Below, one piece after another: positions 1 through 11,639 of a stretch of 64,000 nucleotides of DNA; positions within the stretch are counted from its first letter, which is position 1, and each line of letters begins with the position of its first letter. The DNA comes from Distichodus sexfasciatus (taxonomy: Eukaryota; Chordata; Actinopteri; Characiformes; Distichodontidae). The notes under the pieces were generated by a model that made no database searches, was not told the origin of the DNA, and was given only the letters and a program-made list of their open reading frames with translations. Position numbers and translations under genes: made by a program. Location: positions 1,140,668-1,204,667 of the forward strand of contig JAVGVS010000045.1 of the NCBI GenBank assembly GCA_032718565.1, read 5' to 3'.

Positions 1-751
1 GTGTGTGTGTGTGTGTGTGGGTGTGGGAGCCTCTGCACAAACCCATAATAACCTCCACGTGCATGATACTAATACGCCACTGTTTGAGTTTCTGGTACTA
101 TAGAGTAGATATGTGGTTCTCGTGTGTGTGTGTGTGATGAGGACCAGTCACCACTTTTTATCTCTGAAAATCTTTCTGTTTTATTGACATACATGACTGA
201 ACAGGTTGCTGTTGCTGTGTGTGTATTTGTGTGTGTGTGTATAAGTATCTGTCGCCCATTTTCCACTGCGCCAGTGCCGGTGCCGATGCTTGTTCACTAT
301 TTGGAACTGACGTTGGCCTTTTTTCCACTGAAAATACTGTAAATTGGTGCCAGTGCAACAAAATCGGCTCCAAACAGCACCAAATGTTTGCTAGTCTGGA
401 AGTATGAATCTGTAATGTCAGAGTAAGCACTGGTGCTGGTACCGGAATTGATATCACGTTTGTCGACTGGCAAAAATCGGCTCCCGAGCGGGTGTCCTGA
501 GATGTGGGTGGAGTAAACGAGGCAGGAAAATTGATATTTATATTTTTGCAAATCGCTGTGAAATGGTTTTATAATCTCTGTTTAGTGCTCTGCGTCCCGT
601 ACAGAATATCAGCTTCTCACGACTCTGAGCACGCAGCAGTCTGAGTGCCGAGGTACCATTGTATTGTGTGAAAAGACTCCGAATAAGCTGCCTTTGGGTA
701 TTCACATATATCCTGACGGCTTGAAGCAGTTTGGCCGTTGAAATGTGTGAA

Positions 752-925
752 AGTCATTGTGAACACAGCACAGCCCACGGTGCACCACAGCCACAGCCAC
801 ATGTGTCATCTGCATTTGATTCCTCCGTGAAGCAGCAGTGGGCAGCTAACATGGGCAGCACCCAAGGAGCAGTGCTTGGGGACTAAACCTTCCAATCACG
901 GGGCCAACTCTCTAACTGTTACTCT
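752..925 (-). repeat. tRNA-derived SINE (family A), antisense copy
   Basis: Read on the - strand it has a tRNA-like head followed by the body GTACC...CACTGCTCC...GTGCTGTG shared by about 15 copies in the window. The B-box region of this copy is worn. Confidence 0.7.
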
Positions 926-1057
926 CCCTGATCTTATGGGCTTGAATTGAAGGCAACTGGACTTCTTTTCAGCTCACTGAAGACATTTCAGCTCATGTCT
1001 GAAAGCTTCGTCAGTTCTAAATGTCTGATGGGGATTTCCAGGTATTTGTCCTCTAGT

Positions 1058-1249
1058 GGGGCAGTTAGTAGTGTAACGTTCAGGGAGTTGGACCCGTGAT
1101 TGCAAGGTTGCCAGTTCAAGTCCCGGAAGAAATACCACTGAGGTGCTTATCAGCAAGGTACTTCCCATAGCACTGTCAAAAGCTGCCCACTGCTCCTTCA
1201 TAGACGTTTTAAATACTGAGGTCACATTTGGTTGTGGTGCTCTGTGTGT
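1058..1249 (+). repeat. SINE family A, sense copy
   Basis: The head is GGGCAGTTAGTAGTGTAACG (A-box region) with B box GGTTCAAGTCC-like (CAGTTCAAGTCCC near 1111-1123). The body continues ACCACTGAGGTGC, CAAGGTAC, GCCCACTGCTCC and CACATTTGGTTGTGGTGC. The head resembles a tRNA, so an internal Pol III promoter is expected. Confidence 0.8.
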
Positions 1250-1255
1250 CCGAGG

Positions 1256-1372
1256 TGCAGTGGTTGGGGACGGTACTTTGCTCACTAGTACCTCAGTGGT
1301 ACCTTTACAGGTCGGGGATTCGAACGGGCAACTTTGCGATCACGGGCCCTAACCCTTACACTACCAACTGCA
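1256..1372 (-). repeat. SINE family A, antisense copy abutting a sense copy
   Basis: Begins almost directly where the sense copy ends. It includes the antisense B box GATTCGAAC and the antisense head CTACCAACTGC. The two copies form a tail-to-tail inverted pair. Confidence 0.75.
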
Positions 1373-1628
1373 CCAGAGACTGAAGAAGCCTATTGGGTGA
1401 GACGTCAAACGTCGTCAAGAAATTGAAAAGATTATCAAGATTATCATGTCCTGGGCATCGGTGTGTATTGTGGTCACCCGACTCACACTGGTGCTCTGAA
1501 GCCAGTGGAAAAGCAGGCCAGTTCTCAGTGGTTCCCCAATTAAACCCCAGCACTGCTACCAGTGCAGTGGAAAAGGGATGTGTGTGTATGCTTGTGTGTG
1601 TGTTTTAATCTCTTTCTCCTTTTATTAG

Positions 1629-1780
1629 CTGAGGTGCAGAGTGAGATAGAGCGGATCTTTGAGTTGGCTCGGACTCTGCAGCTGGTGGCTCTAGACGCTG
1701 ACACCATTAACCATCCGTCTCAGCTCGCTAAAACGTCCCTGGCACCCATCATCGTCTACATCAAGATCGCGTCTCCAAAG
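1629..1780 (+). CDS. cacnb1: cacnb1 exon, GK-domain segment
   Basis: The exon opens after TTATTAG and closes before GTACAC. It is 152 bases: two bases finishing a codon from the upstream exon, then 50 codons beginning [18 protein letters not shown] and ending VYIKIASPK. The exon end leaves phase 0, which matches the next exon. The preceding intron end is pyrimidine-rich (TTTCTCCTTTTATTAG). Confidence 0.93.
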
Positions 1781-3905
1781 GTACACGCCGCATAGCCGAT
1801 TAACACTTCCACTGCAGCCCAGTTGGGAATATTCACCAGATGTGACCTGCACATTAAGGGCTGCCCGATATAAGGAAAATATGCGATAAAGTTGCTGAGT
1901 GTGGTGATGACGATATGACTTGGGATAAATAAATAAATAAATAAATACTTAGATATACAGTGTTAATGTCTTTCTGATTCAAGATTCAAGATTCAAGATT
2001 CAAGATTCTTTATTTGGCCTCACTGCAAACATAGACCCCTAGATAATGAGCAGACTAACACCATGGGGTGTTTCAAAAACCAGCAGGTTCCGCCCAATGT
2101 GCTAAGCTTGCCGCCGGGTTCAGTGTAAAAAGTAAGCGTGAAGGTTGATATCGTGTTGATGATACGTTTTCGATAAATTGTGCGGCCCTACTGTACGTTT
2201 TCTTAGCTTGTGTTGCAACGTTCTTTACACTTTCTCTCCCCTTTTGATAAGGTATTGCAAAGGCTGATAAAATCCAGAGGTAAATCTCAGGCCAAACATC
2301 TCAACGTGCAAATGGTGGCAGCTGACAAACTTGCACAATGTCCTCCTGTGAGTATTTGTTATCTCTTGTGTGTGTGTGTGTGTGTGTATGTGTGTGTGTG
2401 TGCTAGTTAAAGGGCCAGGAAACCTTTTCTTTACAAAGAAGAAATTAAATTTTATTTAATCAGCCAGTAATTGACATAAGAAAGTATCATATGCTGATTT
2501 AACAACACTTTCATTTCCTCTCAAATCACAAAAAGCAACAACAGTATTTGACTAAAAATTAACTCTTCTTTTTTAATAAAACACACCTCCTGTCCAGTAT
2601 AAAGTGAAGTGATGTATACATATGATGTCTGATCTACATATTCATTTTGGATCGATGCTATGGGATCGTCCGTCTTTGAATCGATGCATCAATGTATCGT
2701 TACACCCTTAAACCGTAGCATGTTTGTTGTCAAACTTACTTTATTGTCATCAGCAACATACAGTAACTAACCTCTCTCCGTCACACAGGAGCTGTTCGAC
2801 ATCATCTTAGACGAGAACCAGCTGGAGGACGCGTGCGAGCACCTGGCCGACTACCTGGAGGCGTACTGGAAGGCGACGCACCCCCCCAGCAGCAACCCCC
2901 CCAACCCGCTGCTCAATCGCACCATGGCAACGGCCGCGCTGGCCGCCTCGCCCGAACCCGTCTCCAACCTGCAGGTACAGGTGCTCACCTCGCTGCGCCG
3001 CAACCTGGAGATGCTGGAGCGGGAGGGCAGGGAGGAGGAGCACGCACTCTAACCTGGGGGGCAGGGGGGCGTCGGGATTGGGTTGGGGCGGGACAGGGGC
3101 TGGGGTGGATGGCGGTCCTCTTCTTCAGTGGTGTGAGGAGTTGAAGTTGATGATGAAATGTTCAGAATGGGGGATCGACGTGACACCACCTGGGGCAGTT
3201 TGGAGGGGGGGTTGTTTGGCGGAGGATCGGAATGACCGCCCTCTTACTCAGATGAAGTTGATGAATAAGAAGAGTGCAGATTGGAAGAGGGGGTCAATGT
3301 GACTCCACCTAGGGCAGTTTGGAGGAGGAGGAGGAGGAGTGGTCGGTTGATGATGAAGATTGGGAGGTGAACCTGGCACCACCTGTGCCAGTTTGGAGGA
3401 GGATGGGGGCAATCGGGTGGTGGGGATTAAAGCGCCACGACTAGGGGTCAGCATTCTTTATCAAAGTTGATGAAGAAAAGTACAGATCAGCTGCTCATGA
3501 GATGGAAATTTTATTCGTCTTTCCTCTTCACTGATAAGAAAATGGACACATACGTTTTTCACACACACACACACACACATTTATAACAGGTGTCATCAGT
3601 AAAAGTTATATGCCCTCATTGCACTGTCCAGTCCCTCTCTGACCCACACACACAAGCAAAATACATAAACACACCACCGTCTGCTCCTCCACCAGTATAC
3701 ACACACATAAACACACACACTCTTGTCTGAAGGCTCCGGCGGTCGTTTGTTGTCCAGGAAACACGGACTAGATCCCTTCTTTTCTTGCGTTGCCATGGCA
3801 CCAGCCCTGCAAAACAAGCTCGCCCTATTAACAGCGTGCTTTGGTTCTAACGTAGTGCGAGCATGGACACTAATGCTGTTTGCCCAAGTTCAGATACACA
3901 GTGTA

Positions 3906-3936
<31 letters not shown>

Positions 3937-4466
3937 AAGTGTGTGTGTGTTGACAGATTTTATTTTAGAGCACCAGATTGTCACATAAAAAACAACCTCT
4001 TTCATTGTCTGAAATTTCAGAATATTTTTATATGTGAGGGACAGAGCTGTTAAGCCAAAAAATGCCTTTAAAAAGTTCCAAAATTTATTTGAAAGCCAAA
4101 AGGGAGAAAAGATTAACTTCTTGATATTGAGGTTAATGTTAGGGTTATATCAGAGTTAACAGAAGTACCTCACAGAGAGAGCTAGATGTGAGTGAGTGTG
4201 TGTGTGTTTGTGTGAGAGAGTGTGTTTCTATGCGTTGTGGGGACCTTTTTGTCCCCTAAAATCACTTTTATTCATTTTTTATGGCTTCGTGGAGACATTT
4301 CTAGGAAATGTGCTTGTATTATTTGAGAAACTAAAAGAGGTAAAAGATGTGCATTTGGTTACTGAGGTTAAGGTTAGGGTTAGGATTAGGATTAGCTGTA
4401 GAATTACATACATTTAGTCATTAGGGGAGTCTACAGAAGGTCCCCACAAAGATAGTTGTACAAGCT

Positions 4467-4504
<38 letters not shown>

Positions 4505-6312
4505 TGAGTGAGAGCCAGAGAGAGAGAGTGTGTATTTGGGCTGCAGTTTGAACAAAGGAAGCCGGGCATCTGTCCATTCGCTCCTTTAACTGTTGTCAAG
4601 GAGACAGAAGTGCTGTCGTCATGGCAGTTTGATAAGCAAACAAGCAATAGATGTAGGAAAATGATTTGATGGTAAATGTAGAGCACAAACACACATCGCC
4701 ATCACGCACACGTTCATTCATATTAGTAGGTAATCACTCACAATTCCTGTTTAACCAAATTTAATTTTAAAAACCTGGATATTAAACACAAAAGTGAAAC
4801 TCTTTTACACACAGAACCCTATGCTTATAGTGACCACTAGAGGGTGATGTCCGGCACAGCGTTTCTACACAACCTTGCGTCTGGGTCGCTTTTTAAATGT
4901 TTTCACTCCAAAAATAGCTGTTTAAAGATGAATTAAGCTTAACATTCTCACTAAATCCAGGTGAAATCATAGCAAAACGAAATACAACCTAGTAAACACA
5001 AGTTATGCCGCGGGACGATTACAGGAATTTACCTGCGCGTCTGGAAAATCCCTTCCTTTCCTACACCACACTGGCCACATTATTATGGGCTAAAGCTGCT
5101 TTCTGTCATGTGCTAAAAGATTGTGCTGCTAATCACGTGACTAACTGTAATGCACTTTAACATTATGAACTGTGTGGTCCAGACACTGCTCACCTGTTTT
5201 TGACATGTGAGTAATGCTCATATGAGTTCGGCTCGTCAGTCCTGTAGATGGCGCAATGTGGAAATTTGCCCAGATAGACCTCCTTCACGTGAGCATGAAG
5301 GGAATGCCTACATATGCATTACATTTAGTAAACTACACTTGATTCAGTGTGAGTTTTTGTTGATCTGCCACAAAAGTAACTCAAAACAGCAATCTGGAAA
5401 CAAATTCATCCATGTGTTGAATCGTTTATGAATCGCGAATCGATTTTGAATCGAATCGTGAGCCCAAGAATCAGAATCAAATTGAATCGTGAGATTTTCT
5501 GGATTGTGCAACCCTAATATATATGTAACATATGAACGTATATATACATAAGGAACATATTCAATAAAGACTTTTGCGCAGTACTTTATATATAAATATA
5601 ATGTTTCCTGTACATGTTTCAGGACTACAAAGATCTAAAAATATGAAGATGCAATTTAACACCTTTGATCTAACTTTGATTACTAATTCCTTTACTAACC
5701 CACTGCCTGCTCTGCTCTGTTTGTGTGTGTCTGCATGTGTGCCCAATGCCGGGGTGTGTATGTGCTTTTTGGGGTGGCGTGGCGTCACCGCAGGGGCCGT
5801 TTCTGGTGCACAGCGCGCAGAAGAGAGAGGGGGTCCCCATGTCGGAGCAGCGAGCCGGCCTCCAGGACTACCACACCGAGCTGGGGGGCAAGCAGCCGCT
5901 ACGCTCCTCCCGCGCTCAGCTGCACGGCGCCGGCCCCGGGGCTGGGGGTCGAGGCCTGTCCCGGCAGGACACGTTCGATTCGGAAACGCAGGGCAGCCGC
6001 GACTCGGCGTACACCGACGACATGGAGACGGATCCGTATGAGGAGCCGGAGCCGTGCCGGAGTCGCCTGAACCAACACCACCAACAACACCATCACCATC
6101 GGCAGGCGTCCTGGGAGGACGAGGGTGCCGAACCCGACCAGGAAAACCTCAACATGATGCCGCCGCAGTCCAGCGCTCAGCAGCAGCAGCAGCGAGGACG
6201 GGGCAAGCTGAGGGAGCGCTACTGCCAGGATGTGGAGGCGGGCGAGGACGAGGGCACGGTGGGCCGAAGCCGAGAGCAGGACGAGTGGAGCAGAGACGTG
6301 TACATCCGTTAG
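1629..6312 (+). CDS. cacnb1: cacnb1, voltage-gated calcium channel beta-1 subunit, 3' part of gene
   Basis: Cytosolic auxiliary subunit of high-voltage-activated calcium channels; it binds the alpha-1 I-II linker through its guanylate-kinase-like (GK) domain and promotes membrane delivery and gating. Only the last exons are in the window: 1629-1780, 2252-2347, 2789-2974 (or 2789-3052) and 5794-6312. Upstream exons (SH3, HOOK, start of GK) lie before position 1. The exons join in phase and encode the end of the GK domain, with family hallmarks such as [48 protein letters not shown] and [10 protein letters not shown]. Beta-1 rather than beta-2, -3 or -4 is chosen because the terminal exon carries the beta-1 tail motifs [23 protein letters not shown] and the C-terminal VYIR. 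No frameshift or stop is seen in any exon. Family identity is very sure; the paralogue is likely. Confidence 0.95.
1855..2200. repeat. decayed MITE-like element with nested AAGATTC repeat
   Basis: The ends GGGCTGCCCGATA and TGTGCGGCCCTA are imperfect inverted repeats of the kind seen in hAT-type MITEs. Inside are (AATA)n at 1926-1945 and about four copies of GATTCAA at 1977-2006 leading into CTTTATTTGG. Boundaries are uncertain. Confidence 0.4.
2252..2347 (+). CDS. cacnb1: cacnb1 exon, GK-domain segment
   Basis: Thirty-two codons in phase 0, from [11 protein letters not shown] to LAQCPP. The acceptor is GATAAG and the donor is a consensus GTGAGT. A (GT)n tract starts about 20 bases past the donor. 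Confidence 0.93.
2789..3052 (+). CDS. cacnb1: cacnb1 exon with two possible ends (short C-terminus by read-through)
   Basis: Acceptor CACACAG at 2788. It encodes [20 protein letters not shown], then a P-rich [18 protein letters not shown] stretch and [14 protein letters not shown]. If an internal donor (CAG|GTACAG, intron from 2975) is not used, translation reads on through [14 protein letters not shown] to EEEHAL and a TAA at 3050-3052. Mammalian CACNB1 has the same choice: one tail begins [11 protein letters not shown], the other continues into the long exon seen here at 5794. The exon is GC-rich and intact. No clear AATAAA was found close after the TAA. Confidence 0.9.
   Translation, partial: ELFDIILDENQLEDACEHLADYLEAYWKATHPPSSNPPNPLLNRTMATAALAASPEPVSNLQVQVLTSLRRNLEMLEREGREEEHAL
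2975..5793. other. cacnb1: intron preceding cacnb1 terminal exon
   Basis: About 2.8 kb with no further exon recognised. The first part (2975-3450) is the tail of the alternative exon and a GGAGG-rich stretch. GT/GA microsatellites lie at 3559-3580, 3902-3950, 4185-4225 and 4467-4530. A MITE-like relic of the GAATCGAATCGTGAG type lies at 5425-5515. Confidence 0.6.
4228..4454. repeat. short inverted-repeat element with GTGGGGACC ends
   Basis: The left end reads GTTGTGGGGACCTTTTTGTC near 4230 and the right end GGTCCCCACAAAGATAG near 4440. These are inverted repeats about 210 bases apart. The internal GGTTAGGGTTAGGATTAGG run is part of the element, not telomeric DNA. Looks like a common fish non-autonomous DNA element. 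Confidence 0.5.
5794..6312 (+). CDS. cacnb1: cacnb1 terminal exon, long C-terminal tail
   Basis: Acceptor ACCGCAG at 5793. The 519-base exon is open to a TAG at 6310-6312 and is in phase with the 2974 donor. The tail starts [10 protein letters not shown] and carries the beta-1 signatures [29 protein letters not shown], a His/Gln-rich run (about residues 92-110 of the tail, with HHQQHHHH), RQASWEDE, and ends EWSRDVYIR. It looks disordered and acidic, as expected for this tail. CpG-rich third positions set it apart from the AT-rich flanks. High confidence. Confidence 0.95.
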   Translation, partial: GPFLVHSAQKREGVPMSEQRAGLQDYHTELGGKQPLRSSRAQLHGAGPGAGGRGLSRQDTFDSETQGSRDSAYTDDMETDPYEEPEPCRSRLNQHHQQHHHHRQASWEDEGAEPDQENLNMMPPQSSAQQQQQRGRGKLRERYCQDVEAGEDEGTVGRSREQDEWSRDVYIR

Positions 6313-6975
6313 ACCGAAGCACGACTCGGATCTGTTTACACCGTCAGAGGCAGAACTCTGTACAGTTCACACTTCCAATATGCGCTTCACGCCGGCCGCG
6401 CTTTTACTCAGTCACCACACGTCACTTCACGTTTTTATGAGGTCAGCGGAGCGGCGCTTATTTTTTAGTTAGTTTTTAAACTTGATTTCTATTTAACTCT
6501 GTGTACTTCTGCATGAACCCTTACCGGTATAAGGAGAGGCTTTGTTCCCTGAGAATTATATACAAGTTAGATATATACCGAACTAGAGGTCGACCAATAT
6601 TGGTTTTTCAGGGCCGATGTCGATACTGATTATTGCTGGTTAACTGATATTTGGAACCGATATGACAAGCGAGTCAAGAGCAAACGGCATAGAGAGAAGA
6701 GAGACGGCAGTGGAACCACAGTAGCACACCTTATAATTACTTAATATCGGAGATGGTCAAATTTAAACACTGATACTGATAACATCGGCCTCTGATAATT
6801 GGTCCGGCCAATGTGTGTGAGGGTGTGAGGATGTGTGTGTATGAACGTAGGTTTGTTTCTGCCCTCTGTAGTCTTAATCAGCGTACTTGATAAAACTTTT
6901 CACCCCAGTTTGGATATTTTCTAGCTTTAATTTCAGGACCTATTTTATCCTAATAAATACATTTCTAATAAAGGG
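6313..6975 (+). other. cacnb1: cacnb1 3' untranslated region with two polyadenylation signals
   Basis: Starts after the TAG. Two AATAAA hexamers lie close together at 6952-6957 and 6967-6972, which are the likely 3' end signals. A dispersed element with imperfect inverted ends sits inside at about 6586-6815. The end point is inferred. Confidence 0.55.
6586..6815. repeat. MITE-like element in cacnb1 3' UTR
   Basis: The left end is AGAGGTCGACCAATATTGG and the right end has CATCGGCCTCTGATAATTGG, so the ends are imperfectly inverted. The inside has TTTTTCAGGGCCGAT, a motif I recognise from fish dispersed repeats. No transposase ORF. Confidence 0.5.
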
Positions 6976-8249
6976 GGGGTTGCTTATATCCAGATAATAC
7001 TGTCGACTAAGGGTGGGCGATATATAAAATATACTGGATATACTTGTTTCTTCCACGTGTGATGTAGTAAATGATTATATGGTGAACATGGATTACAAAT
7101 CCTCATGTTAATGTTAGGCAGACAGCAAGTACTTCACTTTCCAGTTTGGCTTCTCTGCCCTCTGAAAGCAGACAGCTCACTCCCCTGCCCATCCACAACA
7201 CTCTCCTAGTGCATGCAGAAGTGGAGGGAGGCAAGCGTGCAGAGAGAGAGAAGTGAATATCCACGCCATTTCAGAGACATTAATCGGAGATGGAAGCGGA
7301 CGACTTGGTTCTGAAGAAAAACACCACTGCTTCTGTTATTCTGTCACAAAAACAGAAGTAAATGTGCAAAAACGTATAAATGACATTCTTCGTGATGTAA
7401 ACTAGGCTCGCGACTCTCATGTGGAGGGCATCACTCACAAAAACACTCCAGTTTAGTAAAATCTTCCCCTGTATTACAGAAAAAATTCATATTTTAGCGG
7501 ATAACAACCACCAGCATTCTACTCACAATACAAATATTGACTTGTTATTTCCGGTGTTTATTCCGAGTCATGTGCGGGGGATTGTGGGAAATGTAGTTCT
7601 CCCCAGAAAGAGAAAATATATCCAGAAAAAATATCTCAATATAATTTTTAGGCCATATTGCCCTACGGTTGACTGGAAACCGAGATCAAAGAGCTGTCAA
7701 TATTTTTCATGTACATACTTCTTTCTTTAGATATAATTTATTAGAAACTGAGAGTGTATCACATCCTCTGCCGGTTATAGCTCTATTGCTGCTATATGTA
7801 TTTTTCTCCAGCCTGTACAGATCTGAAACTGACTTCTGATGTATGAACAGCTCGATCAGGTGGCAAACACACTGAAAGCCCACCGATGTTAACACGTATA
7901 TGCTAACAGGTATTATTATGCAAGAAAAGCCTACAAACTGCTTTATTAATTGCGTCTGCCTTTTAGCCAACATTAAGAACATTTCAACATTTAGAAAAAT
8001 AAGGTCTGAAGCACTTTGAGACCTCCAAGGTTGAGACGGTTGACTTTGATATTGGCCTTGTGCAGTAGAGGTTTGTGTTAATTCTGTGTGGCACCGTCCT
8101 GTTTACTCTCCCCATAATCACGCTTCCTAAAACATAAAGCATCCACGCAACTCTCGCTGACCCGAAAGGGTTAAAAAGTGCCCGAAAATGTCACGAAGCT
8201 ACGCCTGCTGTCACCACGGGTTGTCTTAACTTTGTGCCACAGTTTTACT

Positions 8250-8364
8250 CGTGTGTGTGTGTGTGTGTGTGTGAGATTGTAGAGATATGTCTGTGCTACT
8301 CTCCTGGTTACTTCAGTTCAGTTGCAGTACGGTGCTGAGTGTTAGACAAGATCTTGAGATTTCA

Positions 8365-8409
<45 letters not shown>

Positions 8410-8500
8410 CACACACCAACTACAAACACATGCTCAAACTGCCTTTTCTCCTGCTCCTGCCTTTTGTGTGGCTATATTTGTGACCGTTTTATAAACCAGG

Positions 8501-8551
<51 letters not shown>
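8250..8551. repeat. three (GT)n microsatellites within 300 bases
   Basis: Near-pure GT runs at about 8250-8275, 8367-8407 and 8507-8551. The ORFs across them are artefacts of the dinucleotide repeat. Confidence 0.9.
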
Positions 8552-8553
<2 letters not shown>

Positions 8554-9245
8554 GGAGGCTTTGATGTGCGGAGAGTCTGTGAATGTCTTTGATGGGCCTA
8601 TTTGTACTTGCATATGTTTCAAAAGGATGCTGATGAAATTCAGTAAATACACAAGTAAATAGCTTAAAGAAATAATGTTATTGTTGCGTTATCGCAATTG
8701 TTAATATATTAAAAACCACATACTCTTTGGTGCCTGACTGTAGCTCCATTTAGCTTTTTCTGCCTTTTTTTGTTTTTAATCTGTGGGTAAATTCGTATTT
8801 TCATTAAAAACTTTAACCAGAATGAACTCTTTTCCGTGTGGATTTTGTCTTTTTGCTTTAATAATTTGAAATGCAATGCAAAGACTAAAAAGGGAGGCAA
8901 ACAATGAGAGGAAACAGAGGAAGTGAAGTGTTCATTGGTGACTTGTGGCGAGAGAATAGAGAGATGTGACGTCGTGTAGAGAAGAGGAAAAACAGCAGAC
9001 GAAACAGAGGTCCCGTAATGGAACGATACCGTAGAAAAGAGGAGAGACAGAAAGGTGTGGAAGAGGAAGAAAGGACATTTATGAGGTGCAATTCACTCTC
9101 TTCTGATGTTAAAGCTCTGGATGTGTCTTTTCACACGTTTCCCTTCTATTTAGAGTCTCACACCCGTCGTGTATAAACTCTACTGAGGCCATAAAGAATG
9201 TTAAATTCAAGTCCTGCTTCACCAAAAGCATTCACAAAGCAGACA

Positions 9246-9658
9246 CTCCAGGATTTCGCGATGTTGGAGCTATTCAATACTACCGTGCAATTTTTTTTTA
9301 ATTTTTTTTACCAATTACCGCAAACCTTGAGCTAAAAGTCAGCGAACTCACTTCCTTGTTACGTTTAGAAGACGCAGGAAACGTGTTAAAAACGCCTCAC
9401 ATTAACCTTCAAAAATAACTAAATGATTAATGGGTTTTTTTTTTTAAATGATAGTAGTTTTGTTCCCTTCATTTTAATTAATTGTTAAAGAATCATTATA
9501 AAGGGGCACAAAATCATATAATTGTCCGCAACTTTGACTTTATTGCAACAAAACGCCTAAACACAGCAACTTTCACTGCAATTTTTTTTTAAGAAAAGCT
9601 GCTGCAAGTTGAGGCATTTTAGACAACAATCTCAAAAAAGACCCGCGAAATCCTGGAG
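9246..9658. mobile_element. MITE with perfect 15-base terminal inverted repeats
   Basis: CTCCAGGATTTCGCG at 9246-9260 is matched exactly in inverted form at 9644-9658. The 413-base interior is AT-rich with several poly-T/poly-A runs and no coding capacity, so it would need a transposase supplied elsewhere. Confidence 0.65.
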
Positions 9659-11215
9659 GTACTTATAAAATGTATAGATATAAGGCAATACAGGCGATTA
9701 GGACATTACATATATTTGGATTACATTTATGTAAGAGGAGATAGATTTATTTTCCTGAAAAATCTTTACTTTTAGTAATTGGTTCCATTACAGTATTACT
9801 GTCTGTGAATTGTAATGTGTTACACGACTCCTGCAATACTTTTGAGTTACTTTCACCAAAATAAGTGCAGATGTAGGACTTTGTATCGTAAAATACAAAA
9901 ATAGTCTGAATATGCTAGAAGTTTTCTCTTGTGCCAAAGGTCTTGCGGTGTTCTGCCGATTTATGCTGCCTTGTTAAAAAATGTTATATTAAACATTTCA
10001 TTTGTTATAACGGTGTAACTATCACAGTATTATTACATGTTTGTTAATGTGGGTAATGGGTAAAAGCACTGTATGAATACATTATATAATATCACCTTTA
10101 TTTAAATTTTAAGTGGTGGCATTAAGTGATAGACCACTTCATAACATAATTAATTAATTAATTAATTAAAAATTAATTGTTTATACAGTAGAATTTGATT
10201 TTACCAAATAAATGGCTAAAAAAATTGCTGAGAAGTTTCTAAGGTGTAAACACACAACAACATTATCTCATTTCTACATTGAGCACCCACACCAGCATGT
10301 ATATGCAGGTATTAAAATGTTTACTGGTCAAAAGGCACAATAAATAAGGATTAAAAATAGTCACCCTCATGGGTAGCATATTATGACATTATATTTTATT
10401 TAAAAAACAAAAGAAAAACAAACTACATTTTGGGTTGTAATGTGTTGTAATGCCCGTTACTGAAATATTTACTGAATATAATATTACTAACAATTTTTAG
10501 TAATGCCTTACATTGTTACAGCAAAATGGAACACCGTACTGTAATGTGTTACTCCCAACACTGATGAAGGTTAGTCAGTCCCACAGATACTCCTTAAAGA
10601 GGTCTCCAGATGATGTTTAAAGCCAGCAAGGCTCATCTTCAGCGTTTCCACTCATTTTTGCTTCATCATGAGTTTGGTTTCATCAGGTTTTTTGCTGATG
10701 ATTCATATCAAATGGAACACAGTTTCGTTTTTTACGCAATAAGGAAACAAGTGCAGGTATGAGGTTTAACCACACAAGTGTGTTCCAAGAATCACCACAT
10801 CTCAAACAGACATAAATACACAGGTGCGTTATCACCAAAACCCAGTAAAAATCACTCATCACTGTAACCGATGACTGTTACAAATGTTCCAGTCAAAGTA
10901 TTCCTGATTTAATACATTTCAGTTCATATTCTGCTAATATACAGTTTTTTTCTCTGTCTCTCTCTATGCATGCATATTTAGAGACACAGAGGGACAGGTT
11001 TTCTGATTCACTGCATAATTTAATGTGTTCCTTCTTTATTTTGATGTCTTCAAAATTAATCTACAATATAGAAAATAATCGAGTGGGAAGGCGTGTGTCT
11101 GACTGGTAGTGTATATTCAAGACATCAAAACAACGAAGTAACACATGGAATTATGCATTTAAACAAAAAAGTATTAAATAAACCAGAAATGCTCCAACAT
11201 ATGGATATAGATACT

Positions 11216-11216
11216 G

Positions 11217-11256
<40 letters not shown>

Positions 11257-11274
11257 TAGATAGATAGATAGATA

Positions 11275-11305
<31 letters not shown>

Positions 11306-11306
11306 G
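11216..11306. repeat. compound tetranucleotide repeat (CAGA)n(TAGA)n(TTGA)n
   Basis: Three successive pure blocks: CAGA, then TAGA, then TTGA, about 90 bases in total. Neighbouring blocks differ by single-base changes. Confidence 0.9.
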
Positions 11307-11639
11307 GAACATTATTAAAATCTTTAAGCTGTATCTTGTGTTGTGTTGTGTCATTTCCATGAAAGTGATGGAGTGTTATATATAATGTAGTGTTTACAGA
11401 TAAGTAACAGGTAAAAACTGTATTGGTGTAAATTCTGTGTTTTGATTCGTTGTCCTGAAACCGCGCTCAGTCCCGGGATTTCCGTGCCTTCACTTCTGAT
11501 TATTTTGAACTTTCCATCTCCGTGGAGAAATTCCCGAAGCAGAACGAAAACGGAAGGGTTTAACGGTCTGTGCGCCGCGCCCCTTTACCAAATACGGCCC
11601 GCCGGCTCCGCTTGCGCAACGCTCCAAAAACGCGTCGTT

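Larger units (their letters stand above)
1..1628. other. intron of cacnb1 (partial), repeat-filled
   Basis: No exon is seen. It holds a (GT)n tract at 1-19, short GT runs near 124-138 and 216-240, and three SINE pieces between 752 and 1372. Two fragments at 960-1055 and 1380-1430 resemble the short 3' motif of Penelope-like elements (GACTGAAGAAGCC... GTCTTCA type). Confidence 0.5.
6976..11440. other. intergenic region between cacnb1 and arl5c
   Basis: AT-rich, with no exon recognised. It contains three long GT tracts (8250-8275, 8367-8407, 8507-8551), a MITE at 9246-9658, an (AATT)n run near 10148-10170 and a compound tetranucleotide repeat at 11216-11306. Confidence 0.6.

Noticed and set aside
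4369..4396. Telomere-like GGTTAGGGTTAGG run
   Set aside because: Only about two true units, lying inside a dispersed element with GTGGGGACC ends.
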